A program made the position numbers and the translations under genes. Below are positions 48,072 through 56,545 of a stretch of DNA of 64,000 nt, one piece after another. The DNA lies in contig JANLPQ010000038.1 of assembly GCA_031367325.1 (NCBI GenBank), positions 1 through 64,000 of the forward strand. The letters run 5' to 3'. The DNA is from JAAFIP01 sp031367325 (lineage in GTDB: Bacteria; Pseudomonadota; Gammaproteobacteria; Burkholderiales; Burkholderiaceae_C). Positions within the stretch are counted from its first letter, which is position 1, and the number at the start of each line of letters is the position of its first letter. Below the pieces are notes generated by a model, which saw only the letters and a list, made by a program, of their open reading frames with translations, did no database searches and was not told the origin of the DNA.

Positions 48072-49724
48072 TTACCTACCCGTCCTGCGGCGTTCCATCA
48101 CAGCGTCCCAGCGGTCTACACGCCGCTGCATCATCAGCGTAGTTTTGTCTTTCAGCTTTTGCTGCATCTCGGTGGTTATCTCTAGTGCGTTCGCGGCTTC
48201 TTTAGCGGCCACGGCAGGTAGCTTGTCGTCGGCTTCTTCGGCACGTTTAAGTGCGCCGCTGTTGCTGTTGGCGCGGCCAATGGTGATGGCGAGTTTGGAG
48301 AACACGTCGTTGCGGTTGTTCAGGTCGCCCGTGGTTTGCACATAAAACGGTACAAAGATCGGGCCAATACTGGTGAGGCCTTGGTAGTCGCCTAAGAACA
48401 GGCCGCGCGCTACGGGTGCAGTAGATAAATCGAAAGGTCCAGTGACGCGGCTTTCGCGCCACGATGCACCGCCATCTTTAGACCGTAGCAGCCAGTAGTC
48501 GGTAGGTAAGTTGGCAGGGTCAGCTGTGTTGCTACGCAGGTCGTAGTGGGTAATGCCGATGGTGCCGTCATAGCGCACATGCACGATGGGGGTAAAGGCT
48601 TGTACGCTAGGCTCGCGGTTGATTTGCGTAGGGGCTGACCAGCTTAGGCCGCCGTCTAGCGAGCTGGCAAATGCGATACCATCGCGTGCGCCTGCACTAA
48701 AGCGCGAGTCAGCCCAGGTGACGTACAGCTGCCCTTTTTTTCCCACAGCGATCGACCCAATGCCTGCGCCGTCGCGGATGGCGGTACCGTTTTCAGGGTC
48801 TTTGGTGCCAATGCTTAAATCATCGGCAATTTTGATAGGTTGCGACCAAGTTTGGCCTTTGTCAGTTGATCGGATGATCGCGTAAAACGATGCGCCAGTG
48901 TTTTGATTGATTTGCGTAAACAGGTTGATCACCACACCGTTGGGCAGCACCACAATTTGGTTACCAATAGTTTGCGTGATCGGGCCGGGGTCGTAGATGG
49001 CCTTGGTAGGCTCCCACGTTTTGCCATTGTCTATGCTGCGTGCCAACAAGGTAGGGCCACCGCCAGTGTCCAGTAGCCGGTCCCACACGGCGTAGACATA
49101 GCGAGAATCGGTAGGGTCAGCAGTAATAGAGTTTTTGTCGTTAAAAAACTGTGGGCCCGCATCACGAATCAGCGTGGTGGTGGGGCTCCATGTGCGCCCA
49201 CCGTCGGTCGAGCGGGTGGCCAGCATAGCGCTGACGCCATCTGCTTCAAAAGACTCGCCGCTGACCGTCAAAGCCATTTGGTGCACCACGCCGTTAGGCG
49301 AGAAACTTACCCACGGGTCAGACGCGCGGTTGTAGTCGCCGCCGTTGGCTGCCGTGCCGCCCGCGCAGCGCGAATAGGGCAAATACGTTTGCTTCCACGT
49401 CACGCCACCGTCAAATGACACCCCTGTGCCTATGCCCTGCGCACCGCCGTTAGACCAGCGGTCTTGGTGCCACACGCCCACTAAGTTAAGCGGGTTGCGT
49501 GGGTTTGCAGATATATACGGCTCCACCTCAGAATTTTTAAATAAATTGCCAGTTTGTGGCCCGTTGCAGTTGTCGGCAAACGGGCTGGGCGCAGAGGCTT
49601 TAAAACGAAAATCAAAAAAATCAAACGCATTGGCTGCAGCCAAACCACTGTGCGTGGCTAGAGCGCATAGGGCAAGCTGAGCAGCCAGCCGGGTGCGAGA
49701 ATGTGAACGCAAGATAGATTGCAT
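48072..49724 (-). CDS. Secreted BNR/sialidase-like beta-propeller protein
   Basis: A signal peptide (about 1-32) precedes a six-bladed sialidase-fold domain with repeated Asp-box motifs (SFDGGVTWKQ, STDGGRTWSP, SIDNGKTWEP, STDKGQTWSQ, SLDGGLSWSA, SKDGGASWRE). The catalytic arginine triad cannot be assigned with confidence, so enzymatic sialidase activity is uncertain. A helical tail of about 60 residues (EEADDKLPAVAAKEAANALE) ends the protein. ATG at 49724 has AGGAG upstream and gives 550 residues. Confidence 0.88.
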   Translation of the reverse strand: MQSILRSHSRTRLAAQLALCALATHSGLAAANAFDFFDFRFKASAPSPFADNCNGPQTGNLFKNSEVEPYISANPRNPLNLVGVWHQDRWSNGGAQGIGTGVSFDGGVTWKQTYLPYSRCAGGTAANGGDYNRASDPWVSFSPNGVVHQMALTVSGESFEADGVSAMLATRSTDGGRTWSPTTTLIRDAGPQFFNDKNSITADPTDSRYVYAVWDRLLDTGGGPTLLARSIDNGKTWEPTKAIYDPGPITQTIGNQIVVLPNGVVINLFTQINQNTGASFYAIIRSTDKGQTWSQPIKIADDLSIGTKDPENGTAIRDGAGIGSIAVGKKGQLYVTWADSRFSAGARDGIAFASSLDGGLSWSAPTQINREPSVQAFTPIVHVRYDGTIGITHYDLRSNTADPANLPTDYWLLRSKDGGASWRESRVTGPFDLSTAPVARGLFLGDYQGLTSIGPIFVPFYVQTTGDLNNRNDVFSKLAITIGRANSNSGALKRAEEADDKLPAVAAKEAANALEITTEMQQKLKDKTTLMMQRRVDRWDAVMERRRTGR

Positions 49725-49853
49725 AAATGCTCCTTGAATGGTTTGTAAAGCATTGCATCGTAGGATTAAGTTCCCGCGCCATCTACCGTGATTGCGTAAG
49801 GCATGTAAGCCTAAGGCGGTATCTGGCAACAATGTGTTTGTATATCTAGGCGT

Positions 49854-49887
49854 AAAAAAGCACCTAGCCTTTGCGGGCCAGATGCTT
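49854..49887 (-). terminator. Rho-independent terminator of the M28 peptidase gene
   Basis: On the minus strand AAGCATCTGGCC pairs with GGCTAGGTGCTT (two G-U pairs) across CGCAAA, followed by a T run. It lies about 40 bases after the stop codon. Confidence 0.75.
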
Positions 49888-49925
49888 AGGTTGTAGTTCG
49901 CCGACAGGCGATCTACAAGGGTGGT

Positions 49926-51623
49926 TTACTCAGCAACGTCTTCTGGGAAATGCTTCCATTTCGGCACATCGGTGCCAGCACGTTTCAAGAGGGCTTGGCC
50001 TTGGCCGACCGGTTTGCCTACTATGCCGTTAACTACTTTGGTGCTCATGGCAAATTGCAGTGTGGCATAGGCTACTGCGTCTGAGTTCACGTCTAAGGCA
50101 AACAAATTCATGTTGCCATAGTTATCACACGCTTGGTGGTAACAAGGGTCGTACGCTATACCTGTCAGGCCGCCCCATACTTCGGCTTCGGCCACGGTTT
50201 TGGTGCCTTCAGCGCCGGTAAACAAGCCGCCTGACGGAATGCCCGCTGCGATGAACGGTCCGTAGTCTGAGCGCCCATCAAAGTCAGTGCCTTTGAAGGG
50301 CAGCAAAGTTTTGTTGTAGAAGGTCTCAAAAGTTTTTTCAATACCTGTAGAGCCTACCGGGCCCGGGCCTGAACCTATGCCGTCAGAGTTGTCACCGTCG
50401 TAGATGAAGAACACATGGTTGGGCGATCCGATCATGTCAAAGTTCAGGTATAGCGCGATTTTGTTTTTCTCGGCTTCAGGTAAATTCTTGACATAGTTGG
50501 TAGAACCTACCAAGCCAGACTCTTCTGCGCTCCACAATGCAAAGCGCACCTTGTTAGTGGGTTTGATGTTGGCCATTTGCTTGGCAACTTCTAATATGGC
50601 CGCACTGCCCGAACCGTTGTCGTTGATGCCGCCGCCTTTGTCTACCGAGTCAAGGTGCGCGCCCACCATCACCACGTTATCCGCATCGCCGCCTTTGGAC
50701 TCTGCAATGATGTTGGTAGTAGTGACTGTGCCGCGCAAAGTGCTGGTGTTAACTGACAACACCAAGCCTGGTATAGCGCTGAGCTGTTGGCCCACGGTTT
50801 GCGGTACCGCTGTAACGGCGATGTTCAAAGCAAACTCTGCACCCAACGTGCCGTTGAGCTCGCCTGCGGCGTTGTTGTAGATCACTACGGCAGATGCGCC
50901 GGCAGCTTGTGCGTTGGTGGCCTTCGATGCAAACGTGCATGCGCCTCGGCTGATCAGCGCAATATTACCCTTGGTAAAAGTTGCAAAGTCTGCCGTGTTG
51001 CAGCCAGTGACGGTGGGTAGCGTGCTTACCGTCGCTGTGACGCTACCACTGCCAGAGTACGACAAGATATTGGTCTTGATTACTGCAGTGGGTGTAGGTG
51101 CTACTTGGGCCAAGCTGGTGCCTGGTAATTCAATAAACGATTGGAATTGAAACGCTTGACGCGTGACGTTATAGCCCGCAGCTTTAAACACCTTTTCTGC
51201 GTAGTCGACAGAATCGTCATGCCCTTTGGTGCCTGCTACGCGCGTGCCACCATTGGCTGCAGCAATATCACGCAACTTTAGCTGGTGCGCGCGCACGCCA
51301 TCCAGCGTCACGCAAGTTAGCAGCTTTTTAAAGGTGTTGTTGTTGCGGTCTTTGCAGGCCTTGCGGCTTTCTTCTTTCTCGATGGCGGTTTCGTCTTCTA
51401 GCGCCAGCATGATTTTGGCGTCTTCGGCGGCTGCCACTACGCCGGCTACTTCGCTGGCGTTGGTGGCCTCTGTACTGGCAGCTGCGTTAGTGGGGTTAGC
51501 GTCACCGCCGCCTCCACCGCAGGCCACTAGGCCAATAGACACGGCAAACGCCAGATAGGCACCTGCCCACCACCTTGTGGGTTTGGACAGGTTGTGTTCA
51601 CGGATATTCTGAATCCAAGACAT
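49926..51623 (-). CDS. M28-family metallopeptidase lipoprotein with PA domain
   Basis: The protein (565 aa from the ATG at 51623, preceded by GAGGTG) has a lipobox IGLVAC followed by glycines. A PA domain lies at about 200-290 (GNIALISRGACTFASKATNA). The M28 catalytic domain has zinc ligands in GAHLDSVDKGGGINDNGSGS, WSAEESGLVGS, NFDMIGSPN and a C-terminal histidine region (CYHQACDNYG). It is probably an envelope aminopeptidase like the Vibrio/Streptomyces enzymes. A linker of about 60 Ala/Asn/Glu-rich residues follows the lipobox. Confidence 0.92.
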   Translation of the reverse strand: MSWIQNIREHNLSKPTRWWAGAYLAFAVSIGLVACGGGGGDANPTNAAASTEATNASEVAGVVAAAEDAKIMLALEDETAIEKEESRKACKDRNNNTFKKLLTCVTLDGVRAHQLKLRDIAAANGGTRVAGTKGHDDSVDYAEKVFKAAGYNVTRQAFQFQSFIELPGTSLAQVAPTPTAVIKTNILSYSGSGSVTATVSTLPTVTGCNTADFATFTKGNIALISRGACTFASKATNAQAAGASAVVIYNNAAGELNGTLGAEFALNIAVTAVPQTVGQQLSAIPGLVLSVNTSTLRGTVTTTNIIAESKGGDADNVVMVGAHLDSVDKGGGINDNGSGSAAILEVAKQMANIKPTNKVRFALWSAEESGLVGSTNYVKNLPEAEKNKIALYLNFDMIGSPNHVFFIYDGDNSDGIGSGPGPVGSTGIEKTFETFYNKTLLPFKGTDFDGRSDYGPFIAAGIPSGGLFTGAEGTKTVAEAEVWGGLTGIAYDPCYHQACDNYGNMNLFALDVNSDAVAYATLQFAMSTKVVNGIVGKPVGQGQALLKRAGTDVPKWKHFPEDVAE

Positions 51624-51893
51624 GATCGTCACCTCGCTTAAATTTTGTTAGTAAAGGCACAAAATCTAGTCAGTCAGGTCATTCGTATAGGGTAGTTACA
51701 CGACAGCCCTGAAAGCCTAGTAAATTCTCGCAACCTGCACCATAAAGCTACAAGAAGTTGTGCAAGATATCACCAAGGCGTGCGCGCAGCTACCAAATGC
51801 GCGTAAGAGTTACGGTTGTCACCTACGCACACATGCGTGTGGCGATGCAACTTATATTGCGAGGTGTGAAATAACGTGTCTTGGCAGTTGCAA

Positions 51894-54800
51894 TCAACCC
51901 GCTAGCAGTGCTGCATTGCCGCCTGCAGCCGTAGTGTTAACCGTGACGGTTTGCTCTGCACAAAACCGCAGCAGGTAGTGCGGGCCACCGGCTTTAGGGC
52001 CTGTGCCAGACAGGCCTTCGCCGCCAAAGGGCTGTACACCTACCACTGCGCCGATGGTGCTGCGGTTGATATACACGTTGCCAATATGCGCGGCGTGCGC
52101 CAGTGCCTGGGCGCGGCTGTCAATGCGGGTTTGAATGCCGATTGTCAGGCCGTAGCCTAGTGCGTTGATCTGGTCGATGACTTGCATGGGCTCACCTTTG
52201 TAACGCACTACCTGCAGCACGGGGCCGAATATTTCGGCTTTTGCATCGGCAATGTTGGCCACTTCAAACATTTGCGGTACTACTAAATTAATAGCTGCTT
52301 GAGCAGGATTTACTTGGGTTAACAGCTGTTTTGACTGTGAAAATAGGTGTTTGAGGTGCTGCGCAATGTTTTGGTACGCCTCGGCGTCGATCACGCGCGG
52401 GACGTCGGTGGCCAAGTCGGCGCTGTCGCCACACACCAGTTCTTGCGCAGCACCAGCAATCATCTTGATCACGTTGTCGGCTATGGCCTCGTGCACGCAC
52501 AGCAGGCGCAGGGCCGAGCAGCGTTGGCCGGCAGAGCGAAACGCGCTTTGTATCACTGCGTCGCACACTTGCTCGGGCAGGGCGCTGCTGTCGACCACCA
52601 TGGCGTTGATGCCGCCAGTCTCGGCTATCAGCGGGGTGATGGGGCCGTCTTTGGCGGCCAAAGCGCGGTTGATAATTTTGGCCACTTGCGTAGATCCGGT
52701 AAACACCACGCCTGCTATGCCATCCAAGGCAACTAACGCAGCGCCCACCGTATCGCCCGGACCGTGGCACAGCTGCAGCGCGTCTGCAGGAACGCCTGCG
52801 GCATGCAGCAAAGCAACCGCCGCTTGCGCCACGCCGGGCGTTTGCTCAGCAGGCTTGGCCAGCACCGTATTGCCGGTGGCCAGTGCGGCAGCCACTTGGC
52901 CCATGAAGATAGCCAGCGGAAAATTCCACGGACTGATGCACACCCACACACCACGCGGCTTGAGGCGCAGCGTGTTGGTTTCGCCCGTAACGCCAGATGC
53001 CATGCCCTGCATCACCGCATCGCTATGGTGAGGCAAGCTAACAGGCTGCATCACCCGCTCTGCCTCGTTAGCGTAGTAGCGCAAAAAGTCTATCGCCTCG
53101 CGCACTTCTGACACGGCATCGCCCCAAGTTTTAAAAGCTTCTTTGACCAGCAGCGCGCAAAAAGTGGGCAACTGATGTTGCAGTGTGTCGGCGGCGGTAC
53201 GCAGTATGGCGGCGCGTTGTGCCACCGGTGTGTTGCTCCAAATTCTATAGCTGCTTGAGCAGGTATCTAGGGCGCTAGAGGCTAATTTTGCATCAAATAG
53301 TGAAACATGGGGCACTGTGCAGCGCGCCAGTGCGTTCAGCAGTGGCGCGCGCATCGACTCGTCGGCCATGTCAATGCCCAAGCTGTTAGGCCGTGCTGCG
53401 CCGTACAGCGCAGCAGGCATGGGCAGCGATGTACTGCTGTCCAGCCGCAATGGTGAGATCAGCAGTGTGTCCATGCCCACTGATTCATCAGCCAGCTGGT
53501 GCACAAACGATGAGTTAGCACCGTTTTCTAGCAAGCGGCGCACCAGGTAGGCCAGCAGGTCGCGGTGCGCGCCCACGGGGGCGTAGATGCGGCAATGCAC
53601 CAGCGGGTTCTTCAGCACCTCGCGGTAAATGCCCTCGCCCATGCCGTGCAGGCGCTGCAGCTCGAACTGTGGGCCTTGCGCACCGGATGGCTCAGCGCCG
53701 GGCAGCGCAGTAGACTGGGGGCTCACTGATTCAGCGCCGGGCCGTCCCAAGCTGGATCGCGCCCCCTCGGGGGGAAGCGACCCGCGCAGCGGGGCAGCGT
53801 GGGGGCGTGTTTCTGCAGGGAGCGTGGGGGCACGTCCTGCCATCTGCAAAATAGCCGCAATCGTGCCCGCGTTGTGCGTTGCAAACTGCGGGTACACCGC
53901 GTCGCTGGCGGCCAGCAGTGCGCGGGCGCAGGCCAGGTACGAGACGTCAGTGTGGTGTTTGTGGGTGAACACGGGGTAGTGCGGCAGCCCCATTTCTTGC
54001 GTGCGTTTGACCTCTGCGTCCCAGTAGGCACCTTTGACCAAGCGGCACATTAGCTTAACGCGGTGTTTGCGCGCCAGCGCGATGATGTGCGCAATCAAAT
54101 CCAAGCTGCGCGACTGGTAAGCCTGCATGGCCAAGCCAAAGCCTTGCCACTGCGGGTAGTGCGCAGCGATTTTCTCGATCAATGCTTCCAGCACGTCTAG
54201 CGACAGTTCAAGCCGGTCTACTTCTTCAGCGTCAATCGTTAAATTAATGTTGGCGCGCGCCGCCAGTTCGCAGAGGCCCCACACGCGCGGCACCAGCTCG
54301 GACATCACGCGCGAGCGCTGCGTGTACTCGTAGCGCGGGTGCAGCGCGCTTAGCTTGATGGATATGCCATCAGCGGTGTGCGGGCTGCTGTACGTACCGT
54401 TAGTTTGAATGCCTTTTGATGCTGTAGAGCCCGTATCACCTGCTCGAGCAGCTATTGAGTTAATAGCATTTGTATAGCTGGCCAAGTACTGCTGGGCATC
54501 ATGCTCGGTGCGCGCACCTTCGCCCAGCATGTCGTAGCTAAAGGTGAGCCCAGGGCTTTGGCGTGCAATTTTTTGCGCCTCGCCAATGGTTTGGCCCAAT
54601 ACAAATTGTTTGCCCAGCAGCGCCACCGCACGCAGCGTGGCCGCCACCACCGTGCGTGCGCCCAGCTTAGCGATCAGGCTGGGCTGGGTGTTGGCGTCGG
54701 TGGGTAAAAAGTGCTTGCTCATACCAATGGCGGCAGACGATAAACGGGCCAGCACCGCATCACCCGTGCCGTCAAAATCAGCGCGGCCTAGCTGGTCAGT

Positions 54801-55064
54801 GGTTAGCGCAATGGCAGTTTCTACATCGGGCACACGCAGCAGCGCCTCGGCCAAGCGCATCAGCGCCAGGCCCTCGGCGCTAGAGATGGGGTATTCTTTC
54901 AGCAAGCTTTCCATAGCCCAAAACGGCGGCGGATTGTCGCGCACGGCTTGCACCCACGGGGCGGCCTGCTTGGCCGCTGCGGCCCAGTCAACCGCCCCCT
55001 GCAGGCTAGACAACTGGTGCGAGACCACAGACGTCTCAGAGCGGTAGGCAGTAGGTAGGCGCAT
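51894..55064 (-). CDS. putA: Bifunctional proline dehydrogenase / P5C dehydrogenase PutA with four repeat-derived insertions
   Basis: PutA oxidises proline to glutamate through FAD-dependent proline dehydrogenase (about residues 150-540, with SIKLSALHPRYEY, CRLVKGAYWDAEVKRTQ and YAPVGAHRDLLAYLVRRLLE) and NAD-dependent P5C dehydrogenase (about 610-1040, with PWNFPLAIFMGQVAAALATG, the glutamate in AETGGINAM and the cysteine in SAGQRCSALRL). No N-terminal ribbon-helix-helix domain is present. Four foreign segments are in frame: IAARAGDTGSTASKG (about 200-213), a GC-rich block (about 415-458), TCSSSYRI (about 595-605) and VNPAQAAINLVV (about 914-926). Start at 55064 with GAGG upstream. Confidence 0.95.
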   Translation of the reverse strand: MRLPTAYRSETSVVSHQLSSLQGAVDWAAAAKQAAPWVQAVRDNPPPFWAMESLLKEYPISSAEGLALMRLAEALLRVPDVETAIALTTDQLGRADFDGTGDAVLARLSSAAIGMSKHFLPTDANTQPSLIAKLGARTVVAATLRAVALLGKQFVLGQTIGEAQKIARQSPGLTFSYDMLGEGARTEHDAQQYLASYTNAINSIAARAGDTGSTASKGIQTNGTYSSPHTADGISIKLSALHPRYEYTQRSRVMSELVPRVWGLCELAARANINLTIDAEEVDRLELSLDVLEALIEKIAAHYPQWQGFGLAMQAYQSRSLDLIAHIIALARKHRVKLMCRLVKGAYWDAEVKRTQEMGLPHYPVFTHKHHTDVSYLACARALLAASDAVYPQFATHNAGTIAAILQMAGRAPTLPAETRPHAAPLRGSLPPEGARSSLGRPGAESVSPQSTALPGAEPSGAQGPQFELQRLHGMGEGIYREVLKNPLVHCRIYAPVGAHRDLLAYLVRRLLENGANSSFVHQLADESVGMDTLLISPLRLDSSTSLPMPAALYGAARPNSLGIDMADESMRAPLLNALARCTVPHVSLFDAKLASSALDTCSSSYRIWSNTPVAQRAAILRTAADTLQHQLPTFCALLVKEAFKTWGDAVSEVREAIDFLRYYANEAERVMQPVSLPHHSDAVMQGMASGVTGETNTLRLKPRGVWVCISPWNFPLAIFMGQVAAALATGNTVLAKPAEQTPGVAQAAVALLHAAGVPADALQLCHGPGDTVGAALVALDGIAGVVFTGSTQVAKIINRALAAKDGPITPLIAETGGINAMVVDSSALPEQVCDAVIQSAFRSAGQRCSALRLLCVHEAIADNVIKMIAGAAQELVCGDSADLATDVPRVIDAEAYQNIAQHLKHLFSQSKQLLTQVNPAQAAINLVVPQMFEVANIADAKAEIFGPVLQVVRYKGEPMQVIDQINALGYGLTIGIQTRIDSRAQALAHAAHIGNVYINRSTIGAVVGVQPFGGEGLSGTGPKAGGPHYLLRFCAEQTVTVNTTAAGGNAALLAG
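52281..52324 (+). repeat. CTGCTTGAGCAG repeat, putA copy 1
   Basis: It reads ACTAAATTAATAGCTGCTTG then AGCAGGATTTACTTGGGTTAA. It encodes TQVNPAQAAINLV in P5C dehydrogenase. Confidence 0.85.
53243..53297 (+). repeat. CTGCTTGAGCAG repeat, putA copy 2
   Basis: It reads TTCTATAGCTGCTTGAGCAG, GTATCTAGGGCGCTAGAGGC and TAATTTTGCATCAAA. It encodes DAKLASSALDTCSSSYRI between the two enzymatic domains. Relative to the 5-FCL copy it has one extra base, which moves the core into another frame. Confidence 0.85.
53735..53806 (+). repeat. GC-rich element inside putA
   Basis: It contains GCGCCCCCTCGGGGGGAAGC, then GACCCGCGCAGCGGGGCAGC and GTGGGGGC, an inverted-repeat-rich block unlike the rest of the gene. 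It encodes a Pro/Gly/Ser/Arg-rich loop. From memory, similar sequences are frequent between Comamonadaceae genes; this was not checked. Confidence 0.65.
54424..54470 (-). repeat. CTGCTTGAGCAG repeat, putA copy 3
   Basis: It reads GTAGAGCCCGTATCACCTGC then TCGAGCAGCTATTGAGTTAAT. It lies in the opposite orientation to copies 1 and 2 and encodes NAINSIAARAGDTGS. Confidence 0.8.
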
Positions 55065-55295
55065 AAAAACCTCGGGAAAGTGCGTGATTAACTGAATAAT
55101 TTGCAATCATGCCGCAATGAATGCCGCATAGTTATCTATTTTTATAATTTTGGTAGTGATAAATTCTGTCTGTATACCGCAACGCTTGGGCAAACCTTCA
55201 AAGTGAATAAGCAGGCATAAAGGCCAGGTTTATGCGGAAACTAGGTTTCTTTGTGGCTTAATCTAAGGTTACCTAATTTTTAACTGGAGCCCACC

Positions 55296-55463
55296 ATGGC
55301 CGTCAAGATCAGAACCGAAGCAGACCGTAAGCGCAGCCCTAAGCCAATTTTGCCTAACGGCGTGAACATGCCTGTAAGCCGCGGCCAAAAGCGCAGCCTA
55401 GAGCGCGGCAGTGCCACACGCAGCAAGAAAAACGCTGGCAAGCGCTGCGGCAAAGGCGGCTAA
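55296..55463 (+). CDS. Small very basic hypothetical protein (55 aa)
   Basis: This short gene encodes a 55-residue protein starting MAVKIRTEADRKRSPKPILP and ending KKNAGKRCGKGG. It has about 16 Lys/Arg and almost no acidic residues, so nucleic-acid binding is likely. TGGAG lies eight bases before the ATG. A 14-base-pair hairpin follows the stop directly. I do not recognise the family; the codon use (CGC, AAG, GGC) is like the neighbouring genes, which supports real coding. Confidence 0.6.
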   Translation: MAVKIRTEADRKRSPKPILPNGVNMPVSRGQKRSLERGSATRSKKNAGKRCGKGG

Positions 55464-55469
55464 AACTGC

Positions 55470-55501
55470 AATGGTTTAAGTGCACAAGCACTTAAACCAT
55501 T
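55470..55501. terminator. Perfect 14-bp hairpin after the small basic gene
   Basis: AATGGTTTAAGTGC pairs perfectly with GCACTTAAACCATT across an ACAA loop. There is no T run, so it may be a bidirectional barrier between the small gene and the convergent response regulator gene, or an RNA-stability element. Confidence 0.6.
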
Positions 55502-55555
55502 GATTTAAAGTATTTATCAGGCAGTGCGTTCCTGCAGCCCGCAGGGTTCTCGCCA

Positions 55556-56221
55556 CTACATGCGCGACACTGCAAACGCTACCAGCTCTGTGCCGCTGCG
55601 CAGGCCCAGCTTCTTTTTAAGGCTGGCTCGGTAAACATCTATGGTGCGCGGGCTCAAGCTCAGGCCGTAGGCAATTTCTTTGGTGGTTTTACCCGCACCA
55701 ATTTTTTCAAGCACTTCGACTTCGCGCATCGACATTGCGCCACGCGTGGGCTTGGGCGGCGGATGGTGGCCACCATGCAGGCTACGCCGTTGACGCACCA
55801 ACCGGTTCAGCAACTGCCCATTTACCTTGGTGCTCACCCAGCGCTCGCCTGCCAGCAGTGCGCGCGATACTTGCACTATCAAAGCTTGGGCCATGTCTTT
55901 CATCAGGTAGCCGTCAGCACCCAAACGCATTACCTGTTCGGCGTAAATTAATTCGTCGTGCATCGACAGTACCAGCACTGGGCGCGGCGCCTGTGCACGC
56001 ACTATAGCGCGCACGGTGTCCAAGCCTTGCGAGTCTGGCAGCGACATATCTGTAATCACCAAATCAGGTTGCAAGCGCTCAATAGCGCCTACCGCGTGGG
56101 CTAGATTGACAGCCGCGCCCAGCAGGTTAAATTCGGGGATATTTTTGAATAAAGTTTCAAGCCCAAACCGCACGATGTCATGATCGTCCACGATAAAAAT
56201 CGACTTTTGCAGTAAGGACAT
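55556..56221 (-). CDS. NarL/FixJ-family response regulator
   Basis: The receiver domain (about 8-125) has the acidic pair in IFIVDDHD, the phosphorylated aspartate in LVITDMSLPDSQG and the switch lysine in GYLMKDMA. A LuxR-type helix-turn-helix (about 160-218) has MSMREVEVLEKIGAGKTTKE and LSLSPRTIDVYRASLKKKLG. It is divergent from a histidine kinase gene with a 324-base gap, and is very likely its partner. Confidence 0.95.
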   Translation of the reverse strand: MSLLQKSIFIVDDHDIVRFGLETLFKNIPEFNLLGAAVNLAHAVGAIERLQPDLVITDMSLPDSQGLDTVRAIVRAQAPRPVLVLSMHDELIYAEQVMRLGADGYLMKDMAQALIVQVSRALLAGERWVSTKVNGQLLNRLVRQRRSLHGGHHPPPKPTRGAMSMREVEVLEKIGAGKTTKEIAYGLSLSPRTIDVYRASLKKKLGLRSGTELVAFAVSRM

Positions 56222-56545
56222 TTCTTTTTATTTCTAATAACCCGTTCGGGCAGGCTGGATGAAAATTGAATTTGAATTTTGCGCTAAATCCTCATGGCTT
56301 CAGTCTGCAGGTGCATTGAACCAACATCTGCTGCGCCGAAAGTTTAGGCTAATTTAGAAGCGCTTGCTATGTATAAGTACTTATCTCTGTACTGGTGTGC
56401 AATACCACTATGGCGGCCTCAAGCTGCTAGGCTAGTTAGTTTAGATATGCCAACATGCAAAACGTACCCAAGAGTTTTACACGTACAGCATAGACTACTA
56501 TTTTTTCGGTACGCGTTTTATTTTTAACAGAGCGAACATTCATCC
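56222..56545. other. Divergent control region of the two-component genes
   Basis: This region is AT-rich and has no gene. The spaced palindrome AGTAC-TTATCTCT-GTACT (56376-56393) lies near the middle and could be a binding site for the response regulator. No known consensus was matched. Confidence 0.4.
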
